A stretch of 64,000 nt of DNA from Platycnemis pennipes. Its lineage: Eukaryota > Arthropoda > Insecta > Odonata > Platycnemididae. Made by a program: the position numbers and the translations under genes. Where the stretch lies: NCBI GenBank assembly GCA_933228895.1, contig OW121851.1, positions 113,729,271-113,793,270 of the forward strand. The letters run 5' to 3'. Position 1 is the first letter of the stretch. Every line of letters starts with the position of its first letter. The notes beneath the pieces are model-generated. The model worked only from the letters and a program-made list of their open reading frames with translations, was not told where the DNA came from and searched no databases. Below are positions 44,901-56,185 of the stretch, piece after piece.

Positions 44901-45470
44901 TAGGAGGCCACGTCTTGAATTGGGAGAGGAATGGAGCAAAGTAGGCGGTAACTCTAAAAAGTTTCATTCCCGCGTGCGTTAACTTGGAGGACTCCCGTAT
45001 GGGAAGATAAAAAGGTATAGTAAACACTCGCGAACATTTTCCGAGCTCCAAAACAATTTTAGCTCTCGGCTGAACAATTGTATCCGTCTTTCCCTTCATC
45101 AGTGCGTGTGTGTTTACCTCAGGGATCAATTCATCAACGCTGTGAATGGAAGAAATCACTTAAGGTCAACCGAAGTTCACTGTGAGACGGCGTGGAAATT
45201 GACTTCGGAACTTCAGCATTCCCTCCAAAAACAGCCCAACAGAGTGTTGCCATCTTGGACCGTGTACATCTTTCAAACGCTTCTGTCAACGGATTGATCT
45301 TGGGACGACACGATCCAACTTTTTGTCCCTTTTTTCCCTTTTATCATCGGCCAAGTTTTTCTCAAGTCAAAGTGAGCCGAGGAGGAGAGACTCTTTGTAA
45401 GTGCTACTGTGGGGAAGGTCATTTTTTCGTCATTCTGTTTGTGATTAAGAGGGCGTTGTTCACGAAGTGA
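44901..45470 (+). other. Possible 5' untranslated exon region downstream of the CpG island
   Basis: Composition is intermediate between the island and the AT-rich sequence beyond. TCAGTG near 45,099 resembles an arthropod initiator and GTAAGT near 45,396 a splice donor. Open frames on both strands are unrecognised. The interpretation is inference only. Confidence 0.2.
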
Positions 45471-47085
45471 GTCGATGACCGACATTTTTACGAACTTTTC
45501 CGGAAGAAATTTCAATGCCCTGAGCACGAAGACCAAAGCGTCAACTCAACTGGATGGTATTAGCTGACAAACGTTTGATTCCTATTCACTTGACACGAGT
45601 AGGCTTTGTTGCTGCGAGTGAATAATTAATATTCGGGGTAATATTACTAGTGGAAGTTTTTCTTTCTGCTGGATAAATTCACTCATAGAGGTGACGGCAA
45701 CATTTGTCGATTAAGTTCCCCTCTTAGTGAACAATATCGGACACATTTCCAGCTCTTTTTCATTCACTCTAAATCCTTTCGAAAAATCACAAGCAGTGGT
45801 CACAAGATGCTCGGGTCAATTCAAAAGCGGACAATGGTGCTTCCTGTGATAATGCTTTGTCAACGATAAATGGAATATTTTCTCATTATCCCTGTAAGTA
45901 TATTACTCATGATACAATTAGCCATAGTTCTCTTGGTAAATTCATCTGCTATATATGAATTAGCTACTACTTGCTATATAATTAACTGGCACCTTCAAGC
46001 CATAATTTTATACTAATTTACATTTTCCTTCACATTCTTCTAAAATGCGTAGTTTCATCAAGTACTTGACGTAATATCTATAAGTGTTTGCAAAAAATAA
46101 TTTTTACTTCTGAAGTTTTTACAATAATATTTTATTTCGATCTTTATTTATACCTATATATATTCACCTGAAAAAATTCAGTATTTCATCCAATTCTTTA
46201 GCAATTTAACACATGTTGCTATACAGTGTAATTAAAATTTTTTATCAAACTCAAATCAAATGAACAAATCATTTAAGGATACACTAATGTGTTTTTATGT
46301 CATTTTAGCGCAAAAATTTATGATACGACACTGACCGTTAATAACCAAGGATTATCAATAACAGTAATCTTTTAATTTCAATCTAAAATATATTTAGTGC
46401 ATATGGAAATTCGCCCTGATGCAATTTATATTTAGTCTTTCTCTCCGACAACTTAGTTTCACTGGAAGTGAAAGTCAGCAAGTTGTACAAAAAGCATTCA
46501 CACATGCAAGAATAACCCTCATCAGAAAATAGTTTCGATGGTGAATCATTACATACTTTACTAAATTTTTATGTAATTAAAGCAATATAAGCAGAGAGCA
46601 AGGAAAAATAAGACTGATGTATGATGTGGAATTCAATATTTTAGTGAATGACATTATGATAAGTATTAGTACAAAATGTCCTTTATGATTTTCCAGAGAA
46701 GTATCATCAATTTACTATTCAAACACTCCGTAGACGAAGGCAACACCGTTCGCCCAAGGGACATATACTTTTGTTCAGAGGAATATTTTCTTAAATAGTT
46801 TAATTTAGAAACAAAGTTTTCGTTCAGACAATATTTTAAGTTATTTAGCCGGTGAATGTAATCTAATTGAGCAAGTTTATAAAATGTAGAAATGCATAAG
46901 GACTGGAAATTTATTTGAGCGTTGTGCGTGCGCAGAAGACTTCATAGAATGCCACATGATATTCATGATGCATTTTAAGTACCAGTTTTACTTCGCTGTA
47001 TTGCCTTTAATGAGAACATAAAAACTACCAAAATAATGTTGCTATAGCCTATTTGAGTATAGACGTAATACTTGTAAGGCAAATA
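45471..47085. other. Unassigned AT-rich intergenic DNA
   Basis: No gene, RNA or repeat is supported. Confidence 0.5.
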
Positions 47086-47577
47086 TCCGGTCTATTAAAT
47101 GAATTAAAATGGGAATCATTGTATGATAGCAGGTTGAAATTTAGACTTAATCTCCTAAATAAATTCCAAGATAATATTTTCAGTGATGACGTTAAAAATA
47201 CTCTGCGAACTCCAACTTACAATGGTTGACTGGACCATAATCACAAAATTAGAGAAATAGATTGCCGAGCTGACAGATTCAAAATGTCCTTTTTTCCTCG
47301 TACAATTAGGGATATGAATAGTGGTAAATTTTTCCAATACGAGTAAATCAATGTATAGCACAGGTAGCCGCATGTTGGTACAAGGATTAAGAGGTAACTC
47401 AACTAACAGCAAGTTATTGAATGCTTACTTTGCTATTTTTATCGTTTTAAATAGTGAAGTTTAAGCTAGTATTTTGAAACTAATTTTTTTTATGCATGTG
47501 TAGTGCATGTTTGGTAAGAATTCACCCCCTGCCACATCCCTTTATGATGGCTTGCAGGGTATTATGCAGATGTAGAT
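47086..47577 (+). mobile_element. CR1/Jockey-group retrotransposon 3' end
   Basis: The plus strand encodes LNELKWESLYDSR, KFRLNLLNKFQDNIFSDDVK, TLRTPTYN, a TGA stop, then LDHNHKIREIDCRADRFKM and FFPRTIRDMNSG, colinear with the C-terminus of the 28.9-30.0 kb copy. It is followed by the family tail AATTCACCCCCTGCCACATC, then GGCTTGCAGGGTATTATG and TGTAGAT at 47,577. It is 5'-truncated and carries a premature stop. Confidence 0.75.
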
Positions 47578-48660
47578 ATCATGGTATCTCACTGGGTAGG
47601 AGAGGAGTAAGTATATACTTACTCTATGGTAGGATAAAAGGTTACTGACCATGATACCAAAGTATCTCTAGTTCAAATACTAGAGAATACTGGAGAGGAC
47701 TTATTGAACACGCCCAGCTAACACAAATAGATAGGTTCGCTACATATTAGTCATTTTTCCTCACTGGTCTGCACATTGCTTAAGTGAGCTCTACACTCCC
47801 CAACCGGCCCAACCTAAAAGTTGCCCATTGTGACAAGACACAACGTACGTTTTGTCACGATCCAAGAACGTTTGGCATTATTTCACCATCGCTCAAAATG
47901 TGATAATATCCGGGAGTTACAGAGTAGATCGGTGTTAGCCAACTTATTCCTAGTCCACAAGAAGTTTTGAGTACAGTGAGTCTTTCGGCCGTCACTTTCG
48001 GGTCCAACAGTTTACACCGCTATGAGTCCTTACCGAGTAAACAGCGTTTCCTTCGCCAATATGTATATTTATTGTTTCCGATGACCAAGAACATGCTGGT
48101 CACTGCAAAAGTTCTCGCTCAGTCTCAAATTCCGTTGTTTGTTCCTCAATGCGAAGCAACGTAATGTTATTTCTGTTCTTCAGGAAGCTGACTTCTTTCT
48201 GACTATTAGACTAATTAGACTACTGATCTATTTCTGACTTCACGAATCGACGTCGCAATTGTTTGTGGGAGTGGAGGTCTAAGAGCAATTAACTTCTTTC
48301 ATTTTTTAGGATTGAAGAGTATTTGGAAAGGGGATGGATTTCTTCGGAGTGGAGAAAGGGTGGATAAACCTGGCTAGGCATTAAACCTGCTCTTTACGCA
48401 GTCCATTATTAAGCGTCCAATTAGAAGGACAGAGCACTGGACCTATTGTGCCGTTCACTTGTCATCCAAGAAGGGGTTGTTATGTAAAGTTCAGTTGGGT
48501 TGTACCCTATGGGGGCTCTGGCTGCTAAGAAGAAAGCTCATCAAATACTAAGTCCATATAGCGTATGAGATATAAATTCCAACATTGGGGTGGGGCTGGA
48601 TTAGCCTAAAGAATGTATGACTTCCGGATTAACCGGAGTCGAGTAGATGAAGTTCTCTGA
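47578..48660. other. Unassigned intergenic DNA
   Basis: ATCATGGTATC near 47,580 and ACCATGATACC near 47,650 are inverted. The rest has no supportable feature. Confidence 0.4.
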
Positions 48661-48683
48661 CGTTTACATCCGGGTTAATGACT

Positions 48684-48740
48684 AACGTTTCGACTGCTTA
48701 CCCCTCCGTCTTCCTCAGGCTGATGAGGCTTCCTGAGGAC
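48684..48740 (-). ncRNA. Hammerhead-like head-to-head motif (Penelope type)
   Basis: On the minus strand CCTGAGGA (48,719-48,712) precedes GAAAC (48,691-48,687) by 20 bases, as in a hammerhead core with one change from CTGATGA. A second CCTGAGGA faces the other way at 48,732-48,739, making a head-to-head pair across CTGATGAGGCTT. Stem II is weak (GAC/GTC), so activity is doubtful. Confidence 0.35.
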
Positions 48741-48831
48741 GACTGCGGATTAAGATGACGAAGCATCGATCAAAAGCCACTAACACGGAGGGACGCCAGA
48801 GAGAACTTTTGCCTCCTTCCCATCCTTGCCC

Positions 48832-48905
48832 AACGATCCATCCCGGATTCGAACCCGGTACCATTGATCAGTAATCCAACTCTGCTCGTGAGCTATCACA
48901 CTGCC
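48832..48905 (-). mobile_element. tRNA-derived SINE head, minus strand
   Basis: The minus strand reads GTGATAGCTCACGAGCAGAG (A-box) and, at normal tRNA distance, ACCGGGTTCGAATCCGGG with an intact B-box and a T-arm of four out of five pairs. The anticodon arm does not fold well and there is no acceptor stem, so it is not a functional tRNA gene. Confidence 0.55.
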
Positions 48906-50945
48906 AAGGAATGGTATGTCACTAATTCTGCTTCTACTACTGTCGAGGTGGGCCATTTGGACGGGAGGCCAATGTCATAGTCATCACAGCAAGTCGATCG
49001 CCGTATTAAATCAAAATTGCAATATAAATGCTTGCGTCACAAGAGGCATAAAATTTTTCGGATAAATATTTTGGCCTAAGGTCCCATGGAGGTCCCTAAA
49101 ATACTGTGAGGGACTGCCTGTAAATGATGTTATATGGGGGATGTGCGTGGGAATATCAACTTTATTTATATTTTTTTTAAACCATTTCGAAGGCCAAGTT
49201 TTATACGAACGTTAATGTTCTCGAAAGATCATGTGGTTTCCTCACAAACAAATCTTTCCTTTGATTGAGGGATATGGACCAACCAGAATTCTAAGGTTCA
49301 TTAGTTCATTTATATCATGGGCTTTTTCCAACCGCCCTCATTAGGAGATTATTGTCGTCAAGTTTAAGTACGGCGATTTATTTATCTGCGTGGCCCTGGC
49401 TTCTATTAAGAAGGAAGAATACAGATTTTCTTTTTCATCGTAACCCAGAGAGATTTTCGCTCATCATATCGTTTATATTCAAGCAATTCACGCAGACAAG
49501 GCTCATTACAATGAAATTGAATTTATTTCGCTCGAAAAAAGCCATAGAACTGTAGCACTATAACTAGGATTATTTTCAACTTTCTTAGACAAGGATTTCT
49601 CACTTTTCCTCGAGTGACTGCTGACGCTGTTTTCAATCACCATTATTTTTACCCGAAAAGTATCATTGTTATGATATTGCTTGTACTACATGATGTCCAC
49701 CGGAGTCGTAATGAAAATACACCCTTATATATCTTTTTGGGGTTTTTATTCCTAAAGAAAATGTTTTGGCCCATGTATTGCTTTGCTTGCAGTAGCTAAC
49801 CCCTACAGATTCACACTTTGGGAATTCATTCCAGTAGATTATTACTTCTATTTTAAACTTTAACGATACTTGTTAGTTGAGTACGATTGCCAAAAATTGC
49901 TATGATTAGGTTTTATATCCATTTAAAGTATGTAATTCATATAGGCTTTCAGTGAGTGTAATACAAAAATGTGAGTTTAATTAGTGTTAGTAGAATTATG
50001 ATTCAAGGCACTCCAACTTCTATGTTTATGCCTCACCGTTTAAACAAACTTACTTTTAAGGTTAACCATAACACAAACCAAACATGATTATTCGAAGTGT
50101 GATTCAATCCTGCGAATTCTGGGTTTTCAGCGCGTTATCGAGTTGCCAACCCGACCGGCACACTAAATTGAAGGAGCTTTATCCTGTTATCTGTTATTCC
50201 ATTTCATTGGAAAGAGTGCAGTTATATTTTCAGTTACACCATAATATTACTACAGGAAACGTGCAACTTTCATTTAGCTTTCCCACGGCATTTATGCTTG
50301 AAAATTTCCCCCGGATTTGCTACTTCATTAAATAGAAATATTTCCTTATGCATGTTTAATAACGCATATCTTCCAAATTTTTCATCTCTTCCTTTCCATT
50401 AACACAAAGGAAAAGTTCATCCTCGAAGGGTCAATTCACTTAACCCACAGCACGTTTCCGTAAATTCGCTCAGGCCTAAAGCACCACCCCTGGTCCACCC
50501 ATCCTACGCACGGAACCCCAGACGGAAAATCACAATGAGGAACTCAGGCCTCATAATGTACCCTCAGCCCTCATCACTGCCCTCATTTGCATTCGGAAAT
50601 TATCGCTCAGGCCATCATCCATTTGGAGCTTGGCAAAGAGAACGAAATGAATCCATTAAAAGCGTTCCAAGGCGTACGCGGGAAACTTTTCGCGTCTCTT
50701 TTTATCTTTGTTTTTTTTTGGGAGAAATTTTCGCCCAGGACTCATTTATTCCGAGTGGATGGGTCACTCCCCTCTTTGTAAAAATGCGGACTAAACGGGC
50801 AGTTGGTATTCCGCCGACCGTTAAGTGAAAAATGTTGACGCAGGCAACTTAATTAAATCGTTCGGTCGTGTTTATGAGTTGAAATTGCCTCTTTTGATGG
50901 ATAATGAAAGCACCATCAGTGAAATGCACAAGGTATGCACTCCAC
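48906..50945. other. Unassigned intergenic DNA
   Basis: The interval 50,440-50,830 is less AT-rich, with overlapping plus frames (50,535-50,828 and 50,587-50,781) that lack domains. No gene is called. Confidence 0.4.
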
Positions 50946-51018
50946 CATTCATCCACATCTATATATTTTACCCTGCGTGCCGCCACAAGGGCGTATGGCA
51001 GAAGGTCATAGAACATCC
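50946..51018 (-). mobile_element. CR1-like 3' tail, minus strand, diverged
   Basis: CCACATCTATATATTTTACC, CTGCGTGCCGCCACAAGGGC and GTATGGCAGAAGGTC follow the tail consensus with many changes. Confidence 0.45.
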
Positions 51019-51159
51019 CGAAAGTTGAAATACCTTATATTGTTTATGTCCCGTTTATAATGTAATGCAATATGCATATAGGTTCTGAGGTTTCCGCGGC
51101 GTTTCTCAACACTGGTAACGGCTTTCGGGCGTTCCTCCGCGTCGTGTGTTGTCAGGGTG

Positions 51160-51220
51160 ACGACAGTTTCTCCAGCCATCCTGCTGGCGTCTTCAGGTCA
51201 GAAGACCTGAAGACGCCAGC
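51160..51220 (-). ncRNA. Hammerhead-like motif with inverted duplication
   Basis: On the minus strand CCTGAAGA (51,197-51,190), a CCAGC/GCTGG stem with a 6-base loop (51,187-51,172), then GAAAC (51,170-51,166) give a hammerhead-like core with one change from CTGATGA. On the other side, 51,204-51,220 repeats GACCTGAAGACGCCAGC in plus orientation, forming a perfect 17-bp palindrome arm pair (51,183-51,199 and 51,204-51,220, 4-base loop). Confidence 0.45.
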
Positions 51221-51954
51221 ATATAGTTTATTTTCCGAATAAATGTTTACTAATTGCATTCCAATTACTTAATGCATACCTTAGGTGAGGTCTTTCAATT
51301 GTGAAATTATATCTTTCTTTTACTTTTGAATACTTTCCCACAATTTGCTTCATAATCCCAGCCGCTTCTGGGATTTGCCGCAAACAACAGTTTCGTCAGA
51401 AAATTGGGCCTTCATCGTCTGATGACATACGAAGAAGGCTACTGATGTGTGTTTTTTTCCATTGATACGAACGCTAAAAGTGTTGCTCATCCCAATACTC
51501 AGTGGAGGATTTAGGTTTCCAAGTACTCCTATGACTAAGGCTTTATCCAACCTTCTACCCTAAGATCTTAAGGCTAGAACGAACATGCTTAGTTCATTTC
51601 CTGAGCGGGACGCTAAACCATGACCTTGGAGTCACTATGGCGGCACGTTACCGACCTGGCTACCGCAAACGACTCAACCCGTAGGCTGTTCTCAGGGGGA
51701 AAGGGTGTGCCTCAATCGTTCGAGATTAATTTAGGTACGTACCTAATAATTCACTCGCACGAAACCGTACGAGTGAGATTAATCTAGAGCAATCAAGCAG
51801 AAAAACCTCCCTAATTTGGGCTGTGAAATGCTAGACCCAACGGCGTGTGAAATTCATGCATCAGAGGAGGGGGGGGGGGATATTGTTTCACTGTGTGACC
51901 CGCGGTTTACCAGAAAAATATGGTATTCAGAAAACTACAGAGCTTACATTTGGA
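51221..51954. other. Unassigned intergenic DNA
   Basis: No supportable feature apart from a G-run at 51,867-51,878. Confidence 0.4.
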
Positions 51955-52030
51955 TGGAATATTCTCTCCGAAATCCGAACCCGGGTCCTCCAGGCTACCA
52001 ACCAACGCTCTGCCTATTGGGCTACCTTGC
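51955..52030 (-). mobile_element. tRNA-derived SINE head, minus strand
   Basis: The minus strand reads GGTAGCCCAATAGGCAGAGC (A-box region) then GGAGGACCCGGGTTCGGATT (B-box region) with tRNA-like spacing. It shares GGAGGACC(C/A)GGGTTC with the copy at 22.5 kb. Confidence 0.55.
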
Positions 52031-55000
52031 TGTTATCATATTATTCGCATGAAGAGAAAAATTTCACAGAATTTATTTACCAAATGAGCGCAATCACCTC
52101 ATTAGGTCTCCTCATTTAACGTCTCAAAAGGATGCCTAACAAAAACCTGGATCAGGTCTCCTCAAAGGCATATGCGGTACGTTTGAGACGTTCCCTCACA
52201 ATTGCCTGTCCTCATTAGGGACCAGAATGTTACAGGCATGCGGCGTACCATCTCTTTGATTACGGACCAATATAGCCTCGTGAGTGGGGGTACATGGGGC
52301 ACTTGACTGGAGTTTTGTGAGGGAATAAAATTTCTCTCGGACATAAAAGGACCTAAGCACGAGATGAAAGCGAGAACGGATGCCCAAAGGAAGTCTCTAT
52401 AGCCGGATGTGCCCTGAAGGGTGAAATTAAGTCCTTTCGGTCCACTGGACGTGACTAATGTGGGCTTAAAATAAATCTTAAAAACAGTGAGAGAACTGTA
52501 AAAATAGGTTACGGGTACAGGTGGTTCGATTAAAGTTACCAAATTGCTGATGTTGCGTCAAGAAAAATGAAGTTTTATATTTTAACCTGAAAAAAATAAT
52601 GTAGAAAATTTTGCTGGCAGAAGTATGGAAAAAAGGGGAAAATTTCCTAATTAGGATAGAGTTACCTAAGTAGTACGTCAATAATTCTCTCGATCCGTTA
52701 TTTTTGCTGGCTCAGTTTTCTCTCTGAATCCATTTCCAACGGTTTTAATCCAGCTCCTCATGACATACGCATCTGTGACGAATGGGGTGGTAACACGAGA
52801 TGTCGATTTGTCTTTCTCCGAGTTATAACAGAGATTTAGACTTGCCCGTGAATAGACATCTCAAGGAGCCTAATCATTCTGCAGTATATGCCTGAGGTAA
52901 TGTCTTAATGCGCCACACTACAATAGTAGTATTCGGTGTAAGCGAAAAAGCTGAAGACATTTGCTCCTTTTTGGATTGTGGGTATTGGCATATGGTTAGG
53001 GATTTTTCACGGGTCGTAAAATATGGACAACCAACGCGAAATTAAGGAACAAGATATATGGATAACAATTATCTTGCAATCAGTCATTATATTGAACAAA
53101 ACTTTGACATGGCGTTATCTGACGCATATAGATATGCAAAGTTAAAATTCATAGTGAAAAGCAGCCATTAGAATTTAAAATTATCTATTATACATGACAA
53201 AAACTGTTAAAAAAAAAGATTACAGACAGCATAAGAGATTGATAAAAATGATTATATCCAAAATAAAACAATAGTAGACCAAAATATTAATTAAGTTTGG
53301 ATAAGCAGTTTCAATTGCATAACTGACAAAGTATTTCAAATGCATTCTTTGATGAGTGTTTTAGTTTATGTCATATCATTTGTAAAACATATTCCACCCA
53401 TTAGTAATAAAAATGTCATTTTAGTTTTCAAATAATTCAATTCCTTGAATATGGGTACCTATATCTAAATAAACAATTATAATTTAGATTTAATTCCTAC
53501 ATCTTGAAGTCCACTTGCTTGATTGTGAGGTAATCTCTGAGGTGTCACAAGTTTCTTTTAACGTAATATCTTCTCACAACTTATTTTAGGCCACCAAATT
53601 AACACAACTTTCTGTTACTTCAGCAAAAAACGAATTCTTAAAGATACTTCAAGATTTAAATTTTAGCTTCCTTCAGACACCGATGTTTTTCCTAGAAACA
53701 TAGTTTCCTAGATGTGGAACTTGTATTACTCAGAAACGTTTGGATTTAAAACTAATGGCAGATATTTTAGATCGTATATGAAATATGGTCCCAAGTATTG
53801 AAATATGGAAAATTTTTCGTAACATTTTGCATTTTTTGGGCTCGGCAGCTGACGGTAAACACCTTTCCAAATAGCCCCGTTCTCCTTAGCTAATTCAATA
53901 TATAAAAATTTACGTTTACTGTGATTTTTTTTACTATGGGAAACTATTACGACAGAGGAGAGATATTACTTTGTCTTTTCATGAAATCTTTCATATTCCA
54001 TAAATAAAATAACTTAAAAGATGGACATACCGTACAGATGCATTAAAAATCAAGTTCTTTTAGGTCTCGACCCATAATTTAAAAAAAATTAAATCTGTTC
54101 CTTGTTCCTTCTGATGGCAAAATTAATATTTTTACGAATACCGTATATAGTTTCTTGGCCTCATTGTGCAAAGCACCTTTTTTTAAGATACTAACTAGAT
54201 ACATCGTGTAAAGAGTCAATGAGAATTAGTAATGAAGCACCAAAGTCGATATATCTCTCAGATTAATTTCAGATTCCAACTAAAGATATTTGGAAAAACC
54301 CTTTCTTTACCCTGTAATTGAGCACTTTTCTAGAAAATTATTCCGTCACGTAGCTATTTTTGTGTGAATTGGTGAGAGGTGTAGTTAAAATTACTTTTGT
54401 ATTTAAAGATTCTAGTTCACTTCCTAACTAATCAATCTAAATTATTATTGATCTAAAAGTCGGAACAGGACCAACGAATATTATTAATATGCTGTAATTT
54501 GATATTAAATAATCCACCCTTCAGGCAATACAGATCATACATACCATTTAATTCACTATTTCTGTTCCAACTTGGATTTACTAAATTGAAATTATGTATT
54601 CGTGTCAGATGACATATTTCAATGGTGTAAGATTGTAGAGGGAGGTCAATGGGTAGACTAATCTATTTTGAAGTCTGTTATTTTAACTCCTGTTAATATA
54701 ATCGTCATTTTCACTTTTAATTATAGTTTATTGAGATATGGTACATATCTTTTTCCTACTTTGCAACGAGATTGCTTTACGGTTACCATGCACTGTTTTA
54801 CTTAGAGCAGCGTACCCAAGCCTTTCTTCCTACTGTCCAAAAAGGCTTCATTTTTCATTCCTCTTCGTCGCTGATCCACATCTATATGTATCTTTATAAA
54901 CGGTATACACCCTTCTATTCTCACGAATAATAATTACTTCATTCAAAAACTGCCAACTTATTTCTATCATCAGGAATCCATTTCCTCCTAAACCATGATA

Positions 55001-55984
55001 AGCGTTTGTCGTCGTCCTTTCTTTCCACGATATGTTTTCTGTTCTCCCTCACGTCCCCTTCTCAAAACCCTTCCAAACCTTCCTCTTATCTCTTCAGAAC
55101 TCGATTTTATGCAAAAATTGCCCATATTAAATATTTTTACTACATTTCATTCATATTATAGAAAAAACAACCATATCACAAATCCAAAATCAAGCCATTA
55201 GTTATGTTTTTGTACAGTTTCCAACAAAGACACTTCAAAAATTTCCATTACTAGCGATTGAAGAACACTATATATGATTTTTTTCCTTTCTACTCCAATT
55301 AAATTTGACGCTAGATGAAAAATTGGCTAACCTATTAAAAAGAAAAGCTGACCTGAATGTTGGGAGATTGGCACTAAAATATTTGGTCCTCAAAATATTT
55401 TGGAAATAAAACCGTGAAAATTGAATAGACTCGCAAGATAATATCGGAGAGAGGCGCGTTTTTCATAGAATTTTATTCAGAAAATGGCTCATATGAATGG
55501 ATATAATACTACACATCGGCTTTCCAGGCCACTAAATAAAAACAAAGCGACATACCTCTCCGAATTAACGCGTATTTCGTGGCCACAAAATCGGTTCTCT
55601 CGTCAACTTTAATAATTATTCCGCCCATGTAATGAAAGGTGAACGCCGTAAAATCAGCAACGCCAGAAGGTTCCAATTTCACCAGAATATCCACATGTGA
55701 AAAATGCGTACTCCAGAGGATACCACATTTATGGCCGAATAATGTTGGGGTGACCTCCAATGTCGCGCCTTAGAAACTGGAGGGAACGAATGATTTGTGC
55801 TCTACCGGTCAAGTTAGATTAACCACTATTTTCCCCGCTTTGATCGATTTACATGTTCTTTTCTTTTCCATTCAATTCAAAAGTTTGTATCTGAGGTTTT
55901 CATGTGTGTACCTACACTTGCGCTTTAGTCCGGGAGTGAAGTTACGGGGGCAGGAAATAAAACGTAAGGAGGAATGGGGAGGGA
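52031..55984. other. Long gene-free AT-rich interval
   Basis: AACGTCTCAAA near 52,119 is repeated inverted as TTTGAGACGTT near 52,180, a loose hairpin. The 126-codon minus frame at 52,162-52,542 has no domain. From 53,000 to 55,500 the DNA is very AT-rich with nothing supportable. Confidence 0.5.
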
Positions 55985-56185
55985 AACCCGGCGTCGCCAT
56001 CAGATTCCTCTCCACGTAAGACGTCAAGGGGACCATGGTTAAACGACCAATCTGACGTATGGAGTGCTGTACTAAAATGCTTTCCACAAAGTTCTCAAGT
56101 TGGGATCATTTCACAAATTAACTACCTTCCACATCCGCAATACAAACCGGGGCCCTTCAAGTGAGAGCATGGTACTCTAATGTCT
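55985..56185 (-). mobile_element. SINE family A copy, minus strand
   Basis: CCGGCGTCGCC, CAAGGGGACCATGGTTAAAC, GGAGTGCTGTACTAAAATGC, TTCCACAAAGTTCTCAAG and a diverged head (ATACAAACCGGGGCCC) occur in family order. Confidence 0.55.

Noticed and set aside
48832..48905. Functional tRNA gene
   Set aside because: The B-box is intact but the anticodon arm and acceptor stem do not fold; better read as a SINE head.
52162..52542. 126-codon minus frame as a gene
   Set aside because: No recognisable domain, two overlapping frames open, loose inverted repeats around it.
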